In this document: one piece after another, positions 21,984-33,422 of the stretch
Layout: every line of letters begins with the position of its first letter
How positions within the stretch are numbered: position 1 is the stretch's first letter
Assembly: GCA_963920525.1 (NCBI GenBank)
Contig: OY986437.1
Span: forward strand, 117,721,715 to 117,785,714
From: Dichetophora obliterata
Taxonomy: Eukaryota; Arthropoda; Insecta; Diptera; Sciomyzidae
Length of the DNA stretch: 64,000 bases
Reading direction: 5' to 3'
The notes under the pieces: generated by a model
Databases searched by the model: none
What the model saw: only the letters and a program-made list of their open reading frames with translations
What the model was told of the DNA's origin: nothing
Made by a program: the position numbers and the translations under genes

Positions 21984-23412
21984 AATCTCACTGATATTCA
22001 TTGGTCCATCCTTTGAAAAGCTACTGGACTACTCAGACTCATTCTACATTCCAATTTCCAGTGGAAAAATAGCAGTCTATACCAAATTCAAATCCATGGT
22101 ACATCGAACAAATCTTACAGCATACAAGGCAGTTGTGGACGAGAATGAAAAACTTTTAAATCTATTTCCGATATCTCCAGTTAAAAAACTTTTGCAACCT
22201 GATAACGATCAGATCTCTCGTCTCCTCGAGTCACTACAAACCCATCATAGACATGCGAGAAGCTTAAATTTTATAGGAACAACATTGAAAGTAATAGCAG
22301 GCACTCCAGATTTTGACGACTTTAACGAACTAAAAAATAAACAGAAGAACTTAATAGAATCACATGAAAGACAAATAAACATAAACACGAACATACAAAA
22401 TCAAATAAACAAGATAACTGACACAATTAATAAAGTACTTAATAACACAAAAACACAGACACTTACCACAGGACACCTTGATGAGCTAATACTAAGTAGA
22501 AATAGAGCCATAATAATTGACTTAAATAATATAATGTACGCAATAATGTTGGGAAAAATAAAATTAATAAATCCCACGTTATTAGATAGCAAAGAAATTG
22601 AACAAATAATTATGTCTGAAAAATTTGTGGATATCTCTGTTAATGACATTGTAAGTAACTCTAAGTTAAAAATCTTTCAAAATGATGAAGAAATATTGTT
22701 TTTAATCCGATATCCATTAATTGAAAAAATTTGTAAGAAATTAATGTTATACCCTGTAGTTCATAATAAGTCAGTTTTATTGTTAGAAACAAACATAATA
22801 GCTAAATGTACGAACCAAATGATTCCGATGAAGAACTGCAAGAGCGCTGCAATAACAACATTCTGCGAACCTACGACGGAAAGTCCTTGTGTAGAACAAC
22901 TAATGAATAACTATACTGCAACTTGTCAATCAGCATCAGGACACGATATACCTCCCATAATTCAAGTCGATGATGGAATCATCGTCATTAATGACCAAGT
23001 CACTAAAATAAAGGAATACAATAAACCACCTATCACGGTTCAGGGAACCTATCTCATAACATTTGAAAAAGAAGTTAGCATAAACGAAACAATTTACACC
23101 AACGCAAAACAAGCAATTTTTTCAAGTCCCGAAGTTCCAGCAGCTCACAAAGTTAATTTAAGTGAGCATCTTTCTATTCTTTCACTACCATATTTGCACG
23201 AGGCGAGTATCAAAAATTTAAAGCATATTACTGCCTTAAGGGATGAAGTACGAGAAGGAACAAAACAATGGTACTACCTTATATTTGGAGTAAGCGCTGC
23301 AGGGGTTTTAATTATTGGTGTACGTAAGTGGAGAGAAAGACAACAAAAATTGAAGGACAAAAACAAAGTCGCTAATGTCATCCAATCACTAAATCAAGAA
23401 GCAAGTACGTAA
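21984..23412 (+). CDS. env: env-like gene, main exon
   Basis: Open from the acceptor at 21983 to TAA at 23410-23412; the first internal ATG is at 22096 (438 codons from there). The N-terminal part upstream of that ATG stays open and includes a DYSDSFY segment. A basic HRHAR site followed by SLNFIGTTLKVIAGTPD (near 22240-22310) matches the place of furin-type cleavage and fusion segment in errantivirus Env, relatives of baculovirus F proteins. A long heptad helix follows (NKQKNLIESHERQININTNI), then a Cys-rich region (22810-22930), and a hydrophobic anchor (about 23266-23320) with a basic tail. In errantiviruses this membrane protein can mediate transfer between cells. No stop or frameshift seen within the exon. 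Without gag and RT the element cannot form particles by itself. Confidence 0.8.
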
Positions 23413-23416
23413 AGGT

Positions 23417-23456
23417 CCTGAAACAGCCAGGGACTGCTGTTTTTAAGAAGGGGGGC
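23417..23456 (+). promoter_or_regulatory. polypurine tract and preceding hairpin
   Basis: AAGAAGGGGGGC abuts the 3' LTR (starts at 23457) and would prime plus-strand synthesis. Just upstream, AACAGCCAGGGACTGCTGTT can form a short hairpin (AACAG with CTGTT). Confidence 0.8.
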
Positions 23457-23917
23457 AGTTAGCATTTATCATGCCACTCTGTTAACACGTGCATCCGTTG
23501 AAGTCTGGAAATTGTAACACGAGCCAATTCGTGACAATTTTACAGTTCTAGCGGATGCAGCAAACGCAACGTCAGCAAGCAGCAATCACCTCTACAACAA
23601 CATCAACAACAACATAATGCCAGCAAGCAGCAATCGCCTCTACAACAATATTAACAACAACATAATGCCAGCAAGAAGTGATCGCCTCCACACTAACAGC
23701 AATAGCAACAATAGCAACAACAACATAGCAACCAGAATAATAGCAGCGTAGCTTAAGTTACTCTTACTCTTGACTTTAAGTTTTAGTTCTAAACTCCGCT
23801 TTAATCCAATCGGTTATGATAACATTGGCACATAGTGCCTACTAATAAATAAACACTTTATCTGGCACATAGTGTCAGCCAATAAATTAATAAGCTGTTT
23901 TAATTGGAAACATAACT
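23457..23917 (+). repeat. 3' LTR of the errantivirus-like element
   Basis: 461 bp, same length as the 5' LTR and identical to it as far as I can compare by eye. It ends TAACT followed by the TATA target copy. Identical LTRs imply recent insertion because the two are made as copies of each other at integration. Confidence 0.92.
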
Positions 23918-24015
23918 TATATTCAAGAACTTGAAATAAATATCACTATGATATCACTTTAGACAGAATATTTGACACCATTTGACACCATCCTTTGCTT
24001 TGACAATTTTAATGT

Positions 24016-24176
24016 GCCCATGTTACACGATGTCCGTTTGCTCGGCGTACAAATAATTTTGTTGTTGCTTCCAATGTGAAACTGTCAAAAATTTTGAAGA
24101 ATACAACAACATCCATACAACAACCATATTGTACGGCCAAATGTACGCCGAGCAAACGGACATCGTGTTATATGGG
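24016..24176. mobile_element. short MITE with about 36-bp inverted ends
   Basis: 161 bp. The left end (24016-24052) contains CACGATGTCCGTTTGCTCGG and the right end (24140-24176) its reverse complement CCGAGCAAACGGACATCGTG, with GCCCAT/ATGGGC outermost. The interior is about 85 bp and AT-rich. The two open frames in this region are products of the palindrome. Confidence 0.75.
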
Positions 24177-24177
24177 C

Positions 24178-26524
24178 AATGGCGACAAATAAAGTCAACT
24201 GTCTTCTCGACATCGCACGCTTGGTATTCAAGAATAATTCCTGCGTGGATCATAATAGACATATATATGCCACACAGTCTCACTCACACGCATATTTATA
24301 AAAAGAAAGCTAATAGAATGGTGAAAACATTCTGCAAGGAATCGCTTGAAACTGGCTGCAAAAAAAGGCAACATCAGTAAAGCAGCCTCAGCCCATTCCT
24401 TTCTTTTATTGCTACTAACATGATAGAAACGAAGCGCCCAAAGGAAATGTAGCTAACGTTTTTCCCCAAGTAGACTGATGTAACGGAAGTACAGGTCAAG
24501 CACAAACTATGTTGAAGAATACAATTTTTTAACGCGCACACACACACGCACACACACACATGCACATTTGTCTATACTAATGTTTTTTAAACCATCTTTT
24601 ATTTACTTTTATCTTGTATAGCTTACAAGGGCGTTGGAATTTATATGCGTTTGAGTAAGTGTGTGTGTGTGTGTGTGTGTGCATCAAGAATGGTGTCATA
24701 ATGGCTCAACTGATAGCTGCCTGTGCACAAGTGAGTGAGCTGAGTCTGACAGTCGAAGAAATTGAATTTTCCCCACTTGAAATTCAACTGATACTTGAAC
24801 ATAATATGAAGAATGGGTTAAAATAAAAATGAACTGATGCAACGTGTCAGGATTGTTCGACTAAAAAAGATGGTCAGAACAAATATAAAATAAAAACAAT
24901 CTTAAAACTACATTTAAACTTAAGCGATACGAAAGTAAATTTGGGTCATTTGTGCTTCACAGGTATGCTGTAAGCATGTCAGCTGCATGCTAGCTGTGTC
25001 CTGAGGGCAATAAGTTTGTGTATGCGTGTGTTTGCTTCTGATTGAATATACACTCCTTTAGAACTTAGAGTGCCGGAATTTTTTTCGTTCAATTTTAGTT
25101 TTGATTTGAATTTCTATTTGACATTTATTAAAAAAAAGTGGCACGAAAACCACCTGGCTGCCTCAGGCTTCCGTTTCCGCTGCAATGTGCTGCAAAATTT
25201 GAAGTGTGCTTTCAACTTGCACTATACAAGTTTTTGAAATTTGTAATATCTATATTTTCACATCAAGTTTTTGTTTATTTTTGCAAGTGTACAGCATTGG
25301 TATATTTGTACTGTTACTGTTCTTACTACTCTTACTGCTGCTGGAAGGAAGCATCCTGTCGTGCTGTGATGCTCGATTTATTTTCGATTATAATCGAAAA
25401 TAACAATTTATTGCTTTTGATACTGTTCCATTTTCTCATTTGTTTGAGCAGTTTAGCTAAAATTGCTTTAATAAATATTACATTTGAAGTGAAGTTATAA
25501 CAATTTAAATATAATTTGTCTAAGCTTTTAGAATTGCTAGCTAAGTCATACCGCATCATGTCAGAAATTATTATAACTATAAATAACACCGTTAGGATAA
25601 AAAACGTAAGTGACTTTGAGTCGTATATAACATATTGCTTAAACCCAATCGTAACTAAGTGGCGTAAATTAAATCCAATCGTCACTAACGCATACTCTTT
25701 CTCATAGCCAGGGTAACCGTTTTCAGTAGATTCACTACTTGATTGGTAGATTTAGTTAATTTTTTCAAGTTGCTAGTATATTTGTAGTAGATTTTCATAT
25801 CTGGTTGATTTTTAGTAGGTTTTGCATTTTCAAAAATATTTTTTACTTAAAAATTTTTGCTTGCAACTCAAAGGTTTTTTTCTTTTTTTGCGCTTACAAT
25901 CTGTAAAAAAATTTTCCAGGAGATACAGTGATTTCATAAATTCAATAAAATACTGCAATTAAAAGAACATTTGAGCATTTATATCGCGACGATTGGAAAA
26001 AAATTATAATTTCAAAAGCTGACTCTGCTGGAACACAGATGACAAGTGCAAGGTGTGCAGTGCAACCTCATCATATGTTTTGAGAAGACGTAACAAAACT
26101 TTACTTTTTTGTTTTTAAACTATGTTCTACTGACCACTAGCAAGTTTAATATTATTTTTCAAATCGAGTCGTGCGTTATTCATCGCCACACAGTGGCTCG
26201 ATTTGACTTTCCCCGTTGCAAAAATCACAACTTCTAAACGAATTGAGATAAATACATCATTTCTTTTGCTATGGATATATGGATATTGCTATGGAAATAT
26301 TAAGCAGCTTGCATGGTGTTGTTTACAGAATGTATTTACAGAATGTAACGGTATGCGTTGTTGAAGTTTGGGTCTTTGCAGTGAGGGAATAAAGGTAGAA
26401 TTGGCAGAAAATAAGACGTCTCCGGTATAGACATATGTATATATTTATGATCAGCGACACCCCCTGAATCTCCGGTGCATATGTATATAAATTTAAAGTT
26501 TTTTCTTAATGACCTTGTTATTTA
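24178..26524. other. non-coding stretch with two microsatellites
   Basis: Holds a CA-rich run (about 24534-24562) and a (GT)n run (about 24657-24682). The rest, including 24700-25130 of higher complexity, has no recognisable coding motif; it looks like ordinary host intergenic or intron DNA. Confidence 0.5.
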
Positions 26525-26842
26525 TTATGTTGATTTTATATAATTTAAATACAAATTCTAAATGTTTGATAGTTTAAATCATACTTGAATGTAAATACAA
26601 ATTCTAGTTGTTTGATAGTTTAAAATCGTTTATTGAGCCTTAGGTCATATTTCATATTGAAAAAACGTTGTTGTTGTTGTTTCTTTGGAAAAATTCGTTA
26701 GAACAATTAATTGTTCTAACTTTGACCTGAAGATCAATAAACGATTTTAAATAAAACAACTAGAATTTGTATTTAAAATCAAGTATGATTTAAACTATCA
26801 AACATTTAGAATTTGTATTTAAATCATATAAAATCAACATAA
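26525..26842. mobile_element. 318-bp foldback element
   Basis: The two arms (about 26525-26650 and 26725-26842) are long inverted repeats: TTATGTTGATTTTATATAAT at the left end against ATATAAAATCAACATAA at the right, and TACAAATTCTAAATGTTTGA against its complement. The arms themselves contain an internal near-duplication (ACAAATTCTA…GTTTGATAGTTT twice). A 24-bp perfect palindrome sits in the centre (26697-26720). No coding capacity. Confidence 0.7.
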
Positions 26843-27380
26843 CTGCATATAAATTTTTAATCAGCTTCACTTCTTGAGTCCATCTGCCTGTCTGCCTGTC
26901 CGACATTTCCTTAAATACACGATTACGGACAAATGAATAAAGCTACAAGATTGACACTTGGTATATAGAATGCGTATCTCCATAGCCTACTTGGTACTGA
27001 AAATGGGCGTGATCGGTTAATGTCTACTCCTACCTCCCATACAAGTCCACTTCAGAAACTATTTGAGGAGCCATAGCTTTCGGCTTGTACTTCATATTTT
27101 AAAAATAATTGGCAAATAATTTTATATTATCAGTAAAAATCATTGTGCGAAAAATGGGCGTGATCCGCCAACTTTAATAGAATTGCCCCATAAAACTACT
27201 ATTTTGGAATGTCTATGGAATTACATTTTAAAAACATTTTTTATTTAATTTTCTACATAAATAAAACACTATAAAAACATACACACTATTAAAATATTTA
27301 ATGCACTAAATACATAATTCAAAACAAACTAATTTACAAAAATTTACTTTTTTTAAAAATAGTCGTCAATGTCTGAATAA

Positions 27381-28021
27381 CAGGGACCGTACCGGTTATG
27401 GTTTTTATCAAAAAAGTCAGATATTAACAGTTATCATTTAACTTTTATTTTTTCCGACAAAAATACTAGTTATTTAATGCCTTTTATTTTTTCGGGCAAA
27501 AATAACTGTTACTTTTGACTTTTATTTTTTGGTCAAAAATAACAGTTATTTTGTGCCTTTTATTTTTTCGGTTAAAAATATCAGGCAATTTGAATTTCTT
27601 TAAAGGCCACTTGAAAGGCAAAAAAGTTTTATGCAATTTTTATCGTCTCATCAGCGCGCACATTTTGAGCTATAAAACTTTTTAGTTTTAAAGTATTTAT
27701 TCGGCCTTTGAAAAAATACAAATTGCCTGATATTTTTGACCGAAAAAATAAAAGGCACAAAATAACTGTTATTTTTGACCTAAAAAATAAAAGTCAAAAG
27801 TAACAGTTATTTTTGCCCGAAAAAATAAAAGGCAAAAAATAACAGTTAATTTTAAAATTTTAATTTTTATAGTAACAGCCAAAAATTTAAAAGGCATTTA
27901 ATATTCGCGAAGCCGCTGCCATTACGATAATAATGGTATATTTAAAAAAGTCCTCCAGCCACTTTTTCGTTATGCCTTTTTCATCTGAAAATTGTAAAAT
28001 AACAGTTATTTTCGGTCCCTG
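27381..28021. mobile_element. palindromic hAT-type MITE, copy 1
   Basis: 641 bp, starting CAGGGACCG and ending CGGTCCCTG, flanked on both sides by CTGAATAA (27373-27380 and 28022-28029), the 8-bp duplication of hAT insertions. The interior is a large inverted repeat made from TTTTATTTTTTCGG and AATAACTGTTA blocks. A second copy with its own 8-bp duplication is at 61491-62115. No transposase. It interrupts the end of a minus-strand ORF. Confidence 0.9.
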
Positions 28022-28394
28022 CTGAATAATTATTATTATAATCTATTAAATTAAGCATTTCTAGAGAGTAACATTTTTTTAGCTCTTTATATGATCTCAC
28101 ATGTCTTAGAGAAGAAATGTTTGGGTCCGATGAGGCTGCTAGCATGTTGAAAAGGTCCTCGTTCTGTCGCTTTCGTGAAATTTTGCATGTATTCTGATAT
28201 CTGTATTTTTTGTAGTTCTTATTTTTGGATTCTTGCGCTTCTTCTGACAATTCTCCAATTAGCAAGGATTGATATTCTATAATACTTTCACCGTGTACTA
28301 GCACTTTATTAACGGTAGGCGTAAATTTTTTCAGGATATTTTTGCTGCAGCAAATCTGCAGTTGTTGTGGCATATTCTTCGAATTTGTCGGCAT
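28022..28394 (-). pseudogene. unrecognised ORF cut near its end by the hAT MITE
   Basis: The minus-strand frame begins at ATG 28394 and encodes about 124 residues of natural-looking composition before entering the MITE: a helix around ESIIEYQSLLIGELSEEAQE, a basic stretch (NYKKYRYQNTCKISRKRQ), then NEDLFNMLAASSDPNISSLR and a C-terminal helix. On the far side of the MITE (from 27372 downward) the frame would continue for only a few acidic residues to a stop, so the insertion replaced just the tail. The basic segment followed by an acidic helix region recalls MADF/BESS-type transcription factors, but no motif is definite. It may be a transposon-related or host gene, possibly already dead. Confidence 0.35.
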
Positions 28395-29292
28395 TTACTT
28401 TTTCTCTTTTTTAATATTTTTGTCGGAGAATAAAAATAAGACAATCTCACGGTTTCATATATTTTTTATTTTTTAACCTTTTTGTCACCTGCTCCTAAGA
28501 ATTTTTTAAAGAAAAATAAGTAAGATGGGTAGTCGAACTGTCTGTAAGGAGAAATTCCCGTCATTTATTTTTTTTTTACATGCTTAAAGAACGGACTTAC
28601 TAAAATATTTCTGTTTTCTCTTACCTGCTCTTGACTTTATTGGATCGATTGGTAGTTTTTAGACGTAGTACCTGATATGAAAAATTTCAATAGTCAATTT
28701 AAAGTTGTTTGTTTCTCTCTCAGAGCATACATAAACTTCATAAAGATAAGTATGTCTAAATAAGAAACAAAAGGTTAAAAAAATTACATTTTTAAAAAAG
28801 TGACCCTATTTAAAAGTGAGAAAAAATGTCCATGTTTTTAATTTCTCAGAAATTTCGGCATGAGCGTGATTTTTTTTTCAAAATAATAGTTATTTTGCAA
28901 ACTTGAAAAACCACTGAACTTTGACGAATTATACAAATAAAACTAATCATCCAAATGAATTAAAGTTTCGGATTCCTTAGCTAAAAACATTTCTTTATCT
29001 GAAAAAATTATCAAGTATGCAAAAGAGAACCACTCGAAAATTGACTTTTGCCACGACCGCAGTGCCATTGTGTGCCGTTATGGTGATATGCTCGATATGT
29101 TTAAATCGTTATTAAGCTGTTACTTAAAACCGGGTAACGTTGTTGATTGTCGATAAAGGTGTCAGGGATTTTAGATTAAAGTATGCTTACAATTAAAAAA
29201 TAGGTTGCCAGTTTTAAGAGCCAGTTTTAAGAGCTCTGAAATGCTTAGATCCACAGGTAGCTTTTTACGCAGAGTTTTCTTGCCTCACTTAA
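28395..29292. other. non-coding stretch, no supported gene
   Basis: AT-rich with a possible splice acceptor or two on the minus strand (for example TTCTCCTTACAG near 28545-28560), which could belong to the gene ending in the MITE. Nothing else recognised. Confidence 0.35.
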
Positions 29293-29700
29293 TTGGAACG
29301 GTTCCCTAATTCAGCAATTAATGGAGACATTCAACAACCGATTGGTAGAGAATATCGACAGTTAAAGCAAGACAAATATGATCAAATTCTGTTAAGTCCC
29401 TCAGATGGAACTATACTCTCCGTTGAAAAGTTTTGGTTTGAGGTAGGAGGTTTGAAGGATTTTAACAATTCTTTAAAGTGAAAATATCTTTACAAATTTT
29501 CTAAAGACATGATGGCAATGCTAGAGTGAAATACTGCTTGCAAACGAATTTTTTCGCAATTAAACCTTGTTATCATAACATCGAAACAGATTTCTTAATA
29601 CTCACGTAGCATCAATTTTGGATGTCAAGCTAAGATTGTCTAAATGTTGTACAAATTTTGAGCCAGCAAAATCGATGATTGAATTAGTTCGTAATATAAA
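29293..29700 (+). pseudogene. hAT transposase C-terminal relic
   Basis: A 62-codon frame ends with ILSVEKFWFEVGGLKDFNN, the segment that precedes the dimerisation helix in hAT transposases. Downstream, across shifts and stops, come NTACKRIFSQLNLV (29530-29572) and HVASILDVKLRLSKCCTNFE (29605-29665), which fit the family end pattern (…CERxFS…, then …L…L). It is a decayed C-terminal fragment; the RNase H-like catalytic core was not found. Confidence 0.55.
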
Positions 29701-30600
29701 CAAAAAATTACAATTATTCCAATTTTTTTCCGACAGTAGAAACATATGCAGAACTAACTGGTTAATTCTACTTAATGTTTCATATTGAATAAGCTTTATT
29801 GTATGGAATAAAATTTTTGCAGTCTTTTTAAAAGTATATCATTAAAAACTAAATTTTTTTCTTGATTTCTTTATTAATGCTATTTAATTATATCATGTGG
29901 CCGACCATATAAAACAAACTCTAAAATACTCTATAATAAATAAATAGTTTGTATAAATGTGATCTTATAAACATTTTATGTTTTGTTTGTATTATTATGT
30001 AAAGCTCATTTTTATAAATAAACTAGTATTTCTAATATTTAAAATTATTTCTCTTAAACCAAGAACAATATAAAGAAGATCACGCCTTAAGTGCGCAGAA
30101 TTGGCAATCTACTGCGCAGGTCTACGTCATAAGTGAAAATACATCCAAACAAAAATATCACATAAACAACAAACGAAACTAAACAAATGAATCTGATTGG
30201 CTAATTGGGAAATAAAAGAAATGCACACAAAGAAACAGTCAAACTGCTCTCAAAATAAATCGAACAACATAGCCATTTTTTTGTGAAGGGGTCAACACGG
30301 AAGTTAACACCCCAAAAGATATAAAATTTTTACCAAAGATAGTAATGAAATATATTAAAATTTTTTCTGTACAAGCGTTGTTTTTTGATTTTAAAATATT
30401 TCTTTTAAAAAACAAAGATTTTATAAGAAAATGAGAAGATTTTTGAATCGAATACCCCTATTACAAATTTTTTAATACGTTTTTTTCAGTCAGTTTGACT
30501 CTCTTTTCTCTTGCACTTCTGACGTCACATGCACGTGCTCACAAAGAGAGCGGCCATGCGCAAGGCGGAATCTTGAATATATAATTCTTGCCCTTAAACC
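29701..30600. other. non-coding stretch, no supported gene
   Basis: No coding or RNA signal recognised. Around 30520-30560 a short less AT-rich part (ctgacgtcacatgcacgtgc) contains a TGACGTCA palindrome, a CRE-like site by sequence alone. Confidence 0.35.
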
Positions 30601-30639
30601 ATCTCGTAATCGAAACAAATCGACAGCCCAAATTTCAGC

Positions 30640-32750
30640 TCAATTTAGCTTAAGCCTGGCGTACTTTCCTTCACTTGACGCTGACCCCCGAAAAGTGAGT
30701 TTAACTAAAGTGGGACAGGCCCATTTTTAGTGCACTTGCCGAGAGTAACCATATGCACTAAATTACAAAATTTTTGTCTAATACGACCCAAACCGTTGAA
30801 ATAAAACATTTTCATTTGTTTGTGGGCGGTAAAATTTGGAGTGGAACCCAATTTTTAGTACAGTTGCTGACAGTAACCATACAAACTAAGCCAACATTTT
30901 AGCTCAATCGACCCAGTAGTAAATTTTAATGATTTCTCAAAAAGTGGATGCGGCTATATAGCGATAATGCCCTTATTTAGCACAGTTGTCTTATACGGCT
31001 AAAACTACTTGAAATATAGCATTTTCATTGATTTGTGGGTGGAAAAAGGGGGCATGGAAACCAATTTTTCGTACAGTTACTGTCAGTAACCACACAAATC
31101 AAAGTACTAAATTTAAGTCTTATACGACCAAAACCGTCTGAAATCAATGAAAATAATCATTTCATAATCATTTCATAATCATATTCATTGATTTGTGGGT
31201 GGTAGAAGGGGGCATGGAAACCCATTTTTAGTACAGTTGTCGACAGTAACCGTACAAACTAAATTACAAAATTTTAGCCTTATACGACCCAAACCGACTG
31301 AAATATAACACTTTTATTAATTTGGGGGCGGTAAAAGGAGGCGTGAAAATTTTTTTCCTCAACTATTTCGTACCTGAAACAAATCGACTGCCAAAATTTC
31401 AGATCAATCGGTTCAGTAGTTTTGGAGTCTATAGGCATCACACAGACAAACACACATCGTTTTGCTTTTTATATACAGCTGCGGTCAAAATAATAGCAGT
31501 ACCCATATATTCAGACATGTTTGGACTCCGTACTCAGTTTCCTCCTACGTTGTAAAATTTTCAAAATACAGGGTGTTTCACGTTTTTGGCACGTGTTTAG
31601 TATTATTGATCTAGAATCTAAGCTACTCACCATAAAATAAAAAATATTATTTTGTATTTTAGAAAAAATATCAAATTTTCTATCAATATATCAACCACTA
31701 TCGTGTCATGTGCTGTAGCGGAGCTAAAATTTTAAAATTTTCCAACGAAATATCAAAAAATTTTGTATATTTTATTTTTTCGGAGCTGTTATCGTTCAAA
31801 GTTAGAATTTAGAAAAAAACTGTTGGCTAAGTGAATTATTACATGAAAAAATGACATTTTAAATTTGGACGGTTACAGCTTCGCTAAAACAAAAGATACA
31901 AAATTTGTTGATATTTCGTTGGATAATCTCAGAATTTTAGCTTCGCTACAGCACATGACACGATAGTGGTTGATACATTGATGGAAAAGTTGATAATTTT
32001 TCAAAAATAAAAAATAATACTTTTTATTTTATGGTGAGTAGTTTAGATTCTAGATCAATAATACTAAACACGTGCCAAAAACGTTTAACACCCTGTATCT
32101 TGAAAATTTTACAATATAGGAGGAAACTGAGTACGGAGTTGGAACGAGTGTTGAAAGTACATATAGGAATGAAAATGGACTTACCGGATCCGAAATTTGT
32201 AGACTTGTATTATTTATCCAAACATGTCTGAATATAAGGGTACTGCTGTTATTTTGACCGCAACTGCATATAGATATTGATTTGTGGGCCGTAAAAGTGG
32301 GCGTGAAAACATTTATGTATAGTGACCGCCTCTTGGAGCACCTACACAGCAAGTTCCACTATAAAAATGTGTAGAGCTCCGGAATTTCTACGATCTTGAA
32401 AAAGTGGGCGTATTTATATTGCGAGCACACCCATTTTTGTACAGTTACCGACAGTAACCATCTGAACAAAATTACTAAATCTTAGTTTTTTACGATCGAA
32501 ACCGTCTGATATATATACCCTTTTTTTGCTATGTGGTCGATAGCGCAAATTAGGCTTGTATGGGAGGTACCACACTCCCTCGTCTAATCGTTACTAAACC
32601 TAACAGGAACACTCTTAAGATGTGGCTTCAGTTTCCCTGTAAATTTTATAAAGATCGGTTCAGCGGTTTTGGAATCTATACGTGATATAGCCACATACCC
32701 ATATACCCACACCCATACATCCATTTGTATATATATAGATTATATTCCGA
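30640..32750 (+). repeat. tandem array of a dispersed fly repeat, Helitron/DINE-like
   Basis: Units contain CATTGATTTGTGGGTGG-like, GGCATGGAAACCCATTTTTA, GTACAGTTGCNGACAGTAACC and ACGACCCAAACCG-like blocks. Starts fall near 30817, 31029, 31191, 31317 and, after the inserted element, 32275; spacing is about 126 to 212 bp because of internal deletions. The block ends in TATATATATAGAT-like sequence. The same family stands in opposite orientation at 54890-55515. Tandem cores of this size occur in fly DINE-1/Helitron elements; I saw no diagnostic Helitron hairpin, so the class is inferred. Confidence 0.6.
31476..32266. mobile_element. 791-bp foldback element with CAGCTGCGGTCAAAATAA ends
   Basis: Left end CAGCTGCGGTCAAAATAATA, right end TTATTTTGACCGCAACTG. 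The arms stay complementary for well over 100 bases (GTACCC…TATTCAGACATGTTTGGA on both; CCAAAAACGT…ACACCCTGTAT on both). Flanks are TATA on the left and CATATA on the right, consistent with a TA-type target. No transposase. Interrupts the tandem array. Part of a second copy lies at 15453-15862. Confidence 0.8.
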
Positions 32751-33422
32751 CTCTTGCAGTAGGACTGCGGTAGCAGTACTGTTTATTCTGAAATTTTCTT
32801 GGCTACTTGGAATCATCAGTAAGCATTTTTTTGTGATTCTTTAGTTGTTTGATAGCAGCAATGATGATTTAATTGAGATTTTTCAGTTGCTTGGTGTCAG
32901 CAAAATTGATTTTATTTTGATGATTTTGGTTGTGTGATGATAGTGTTTGTGTTTTCTCCACAAATCTTTTTTATTTTAGAATGATCCATATTGTCTCCCC
33001 ACACCTTCCTTGGAAGTAAAAAAGCAACACTTTTGTGCTTGTTATATCGCCAGAGCATTGATAGAATTCGTATGACATGCAATGTTAAAAAATATATGAA
33101 GCTACATACAAAAAGGTAGCAAACACATCGCTGAATTAGTACTAAAACATCGATTTTACGACTGCTGGGATCTGACGAATAAAATTTTTTTTATAAAATT
33201 AAAAAAAAAAACGCAATTGTCATCCTAAAATGAGTTCTCATCAACTCCCGTTCTGAACAGGTTGTTTGATGATTTGGTTGCAAAAATTTTTAAGTAATTC
33301 CAGGGTTTTTTAATATTAAATTCTAAATTTTGTGTAAACTTGTGTTTTTTCGGACATTTGAGGACGTCTTTCAGTCAGGTTTTTATAATTTTGTTTACTT
33401 TTCCATTTAATCTATCAAAGAA

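Larger units (their letters stand above)
17942..23917 (+). mobile_element. errantivirus-like (gypsy-group) LTR element, internally deleted
   Basis: A 5976-bp LTR retrotransposon, an endogenous retrovirus-like element of insects. Both LTRs are 461 bp, begin AGTTAG and end ATAACT, and look identical by eye. TATA stands on each side (17938-17941 and 23918-23921), the 4-bp target duplication typical of errantiviruses. In order: tRNA-Lys primer site, leader of about 1.7 kb full of palindromic repeats, gag start, the RNase H tail and integrase of pol, env-like gene, polypurine tract. Most of gag and all of protease and RT are missing, the loss falling near 20510-20521. The element is therefore nonautonomous, yet its matching LTRs and clean ends argue for a young insertion by enzymes supplied in trans. 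Left as found; no reconstruction attempted. Confidence 0.9.

Noticed and set aside
22401..22649. Minus-strand 82-codon hydrophobic frame inside env
   Set aside because: Antisense of the Asn/Ile/Lys-rich env helix; no start context or motif.
24023..24380. Overlapping frames on both strands around 24.1 kb
   Set aside because: Both are made by the palindromic MITE and share the same residues; no independent support.
30530..30560. TGACGTCA as a regulatory CRE site
   Set aside because: An eight-base match in 64 kb is expected by chance; no promoter or gene next to it.
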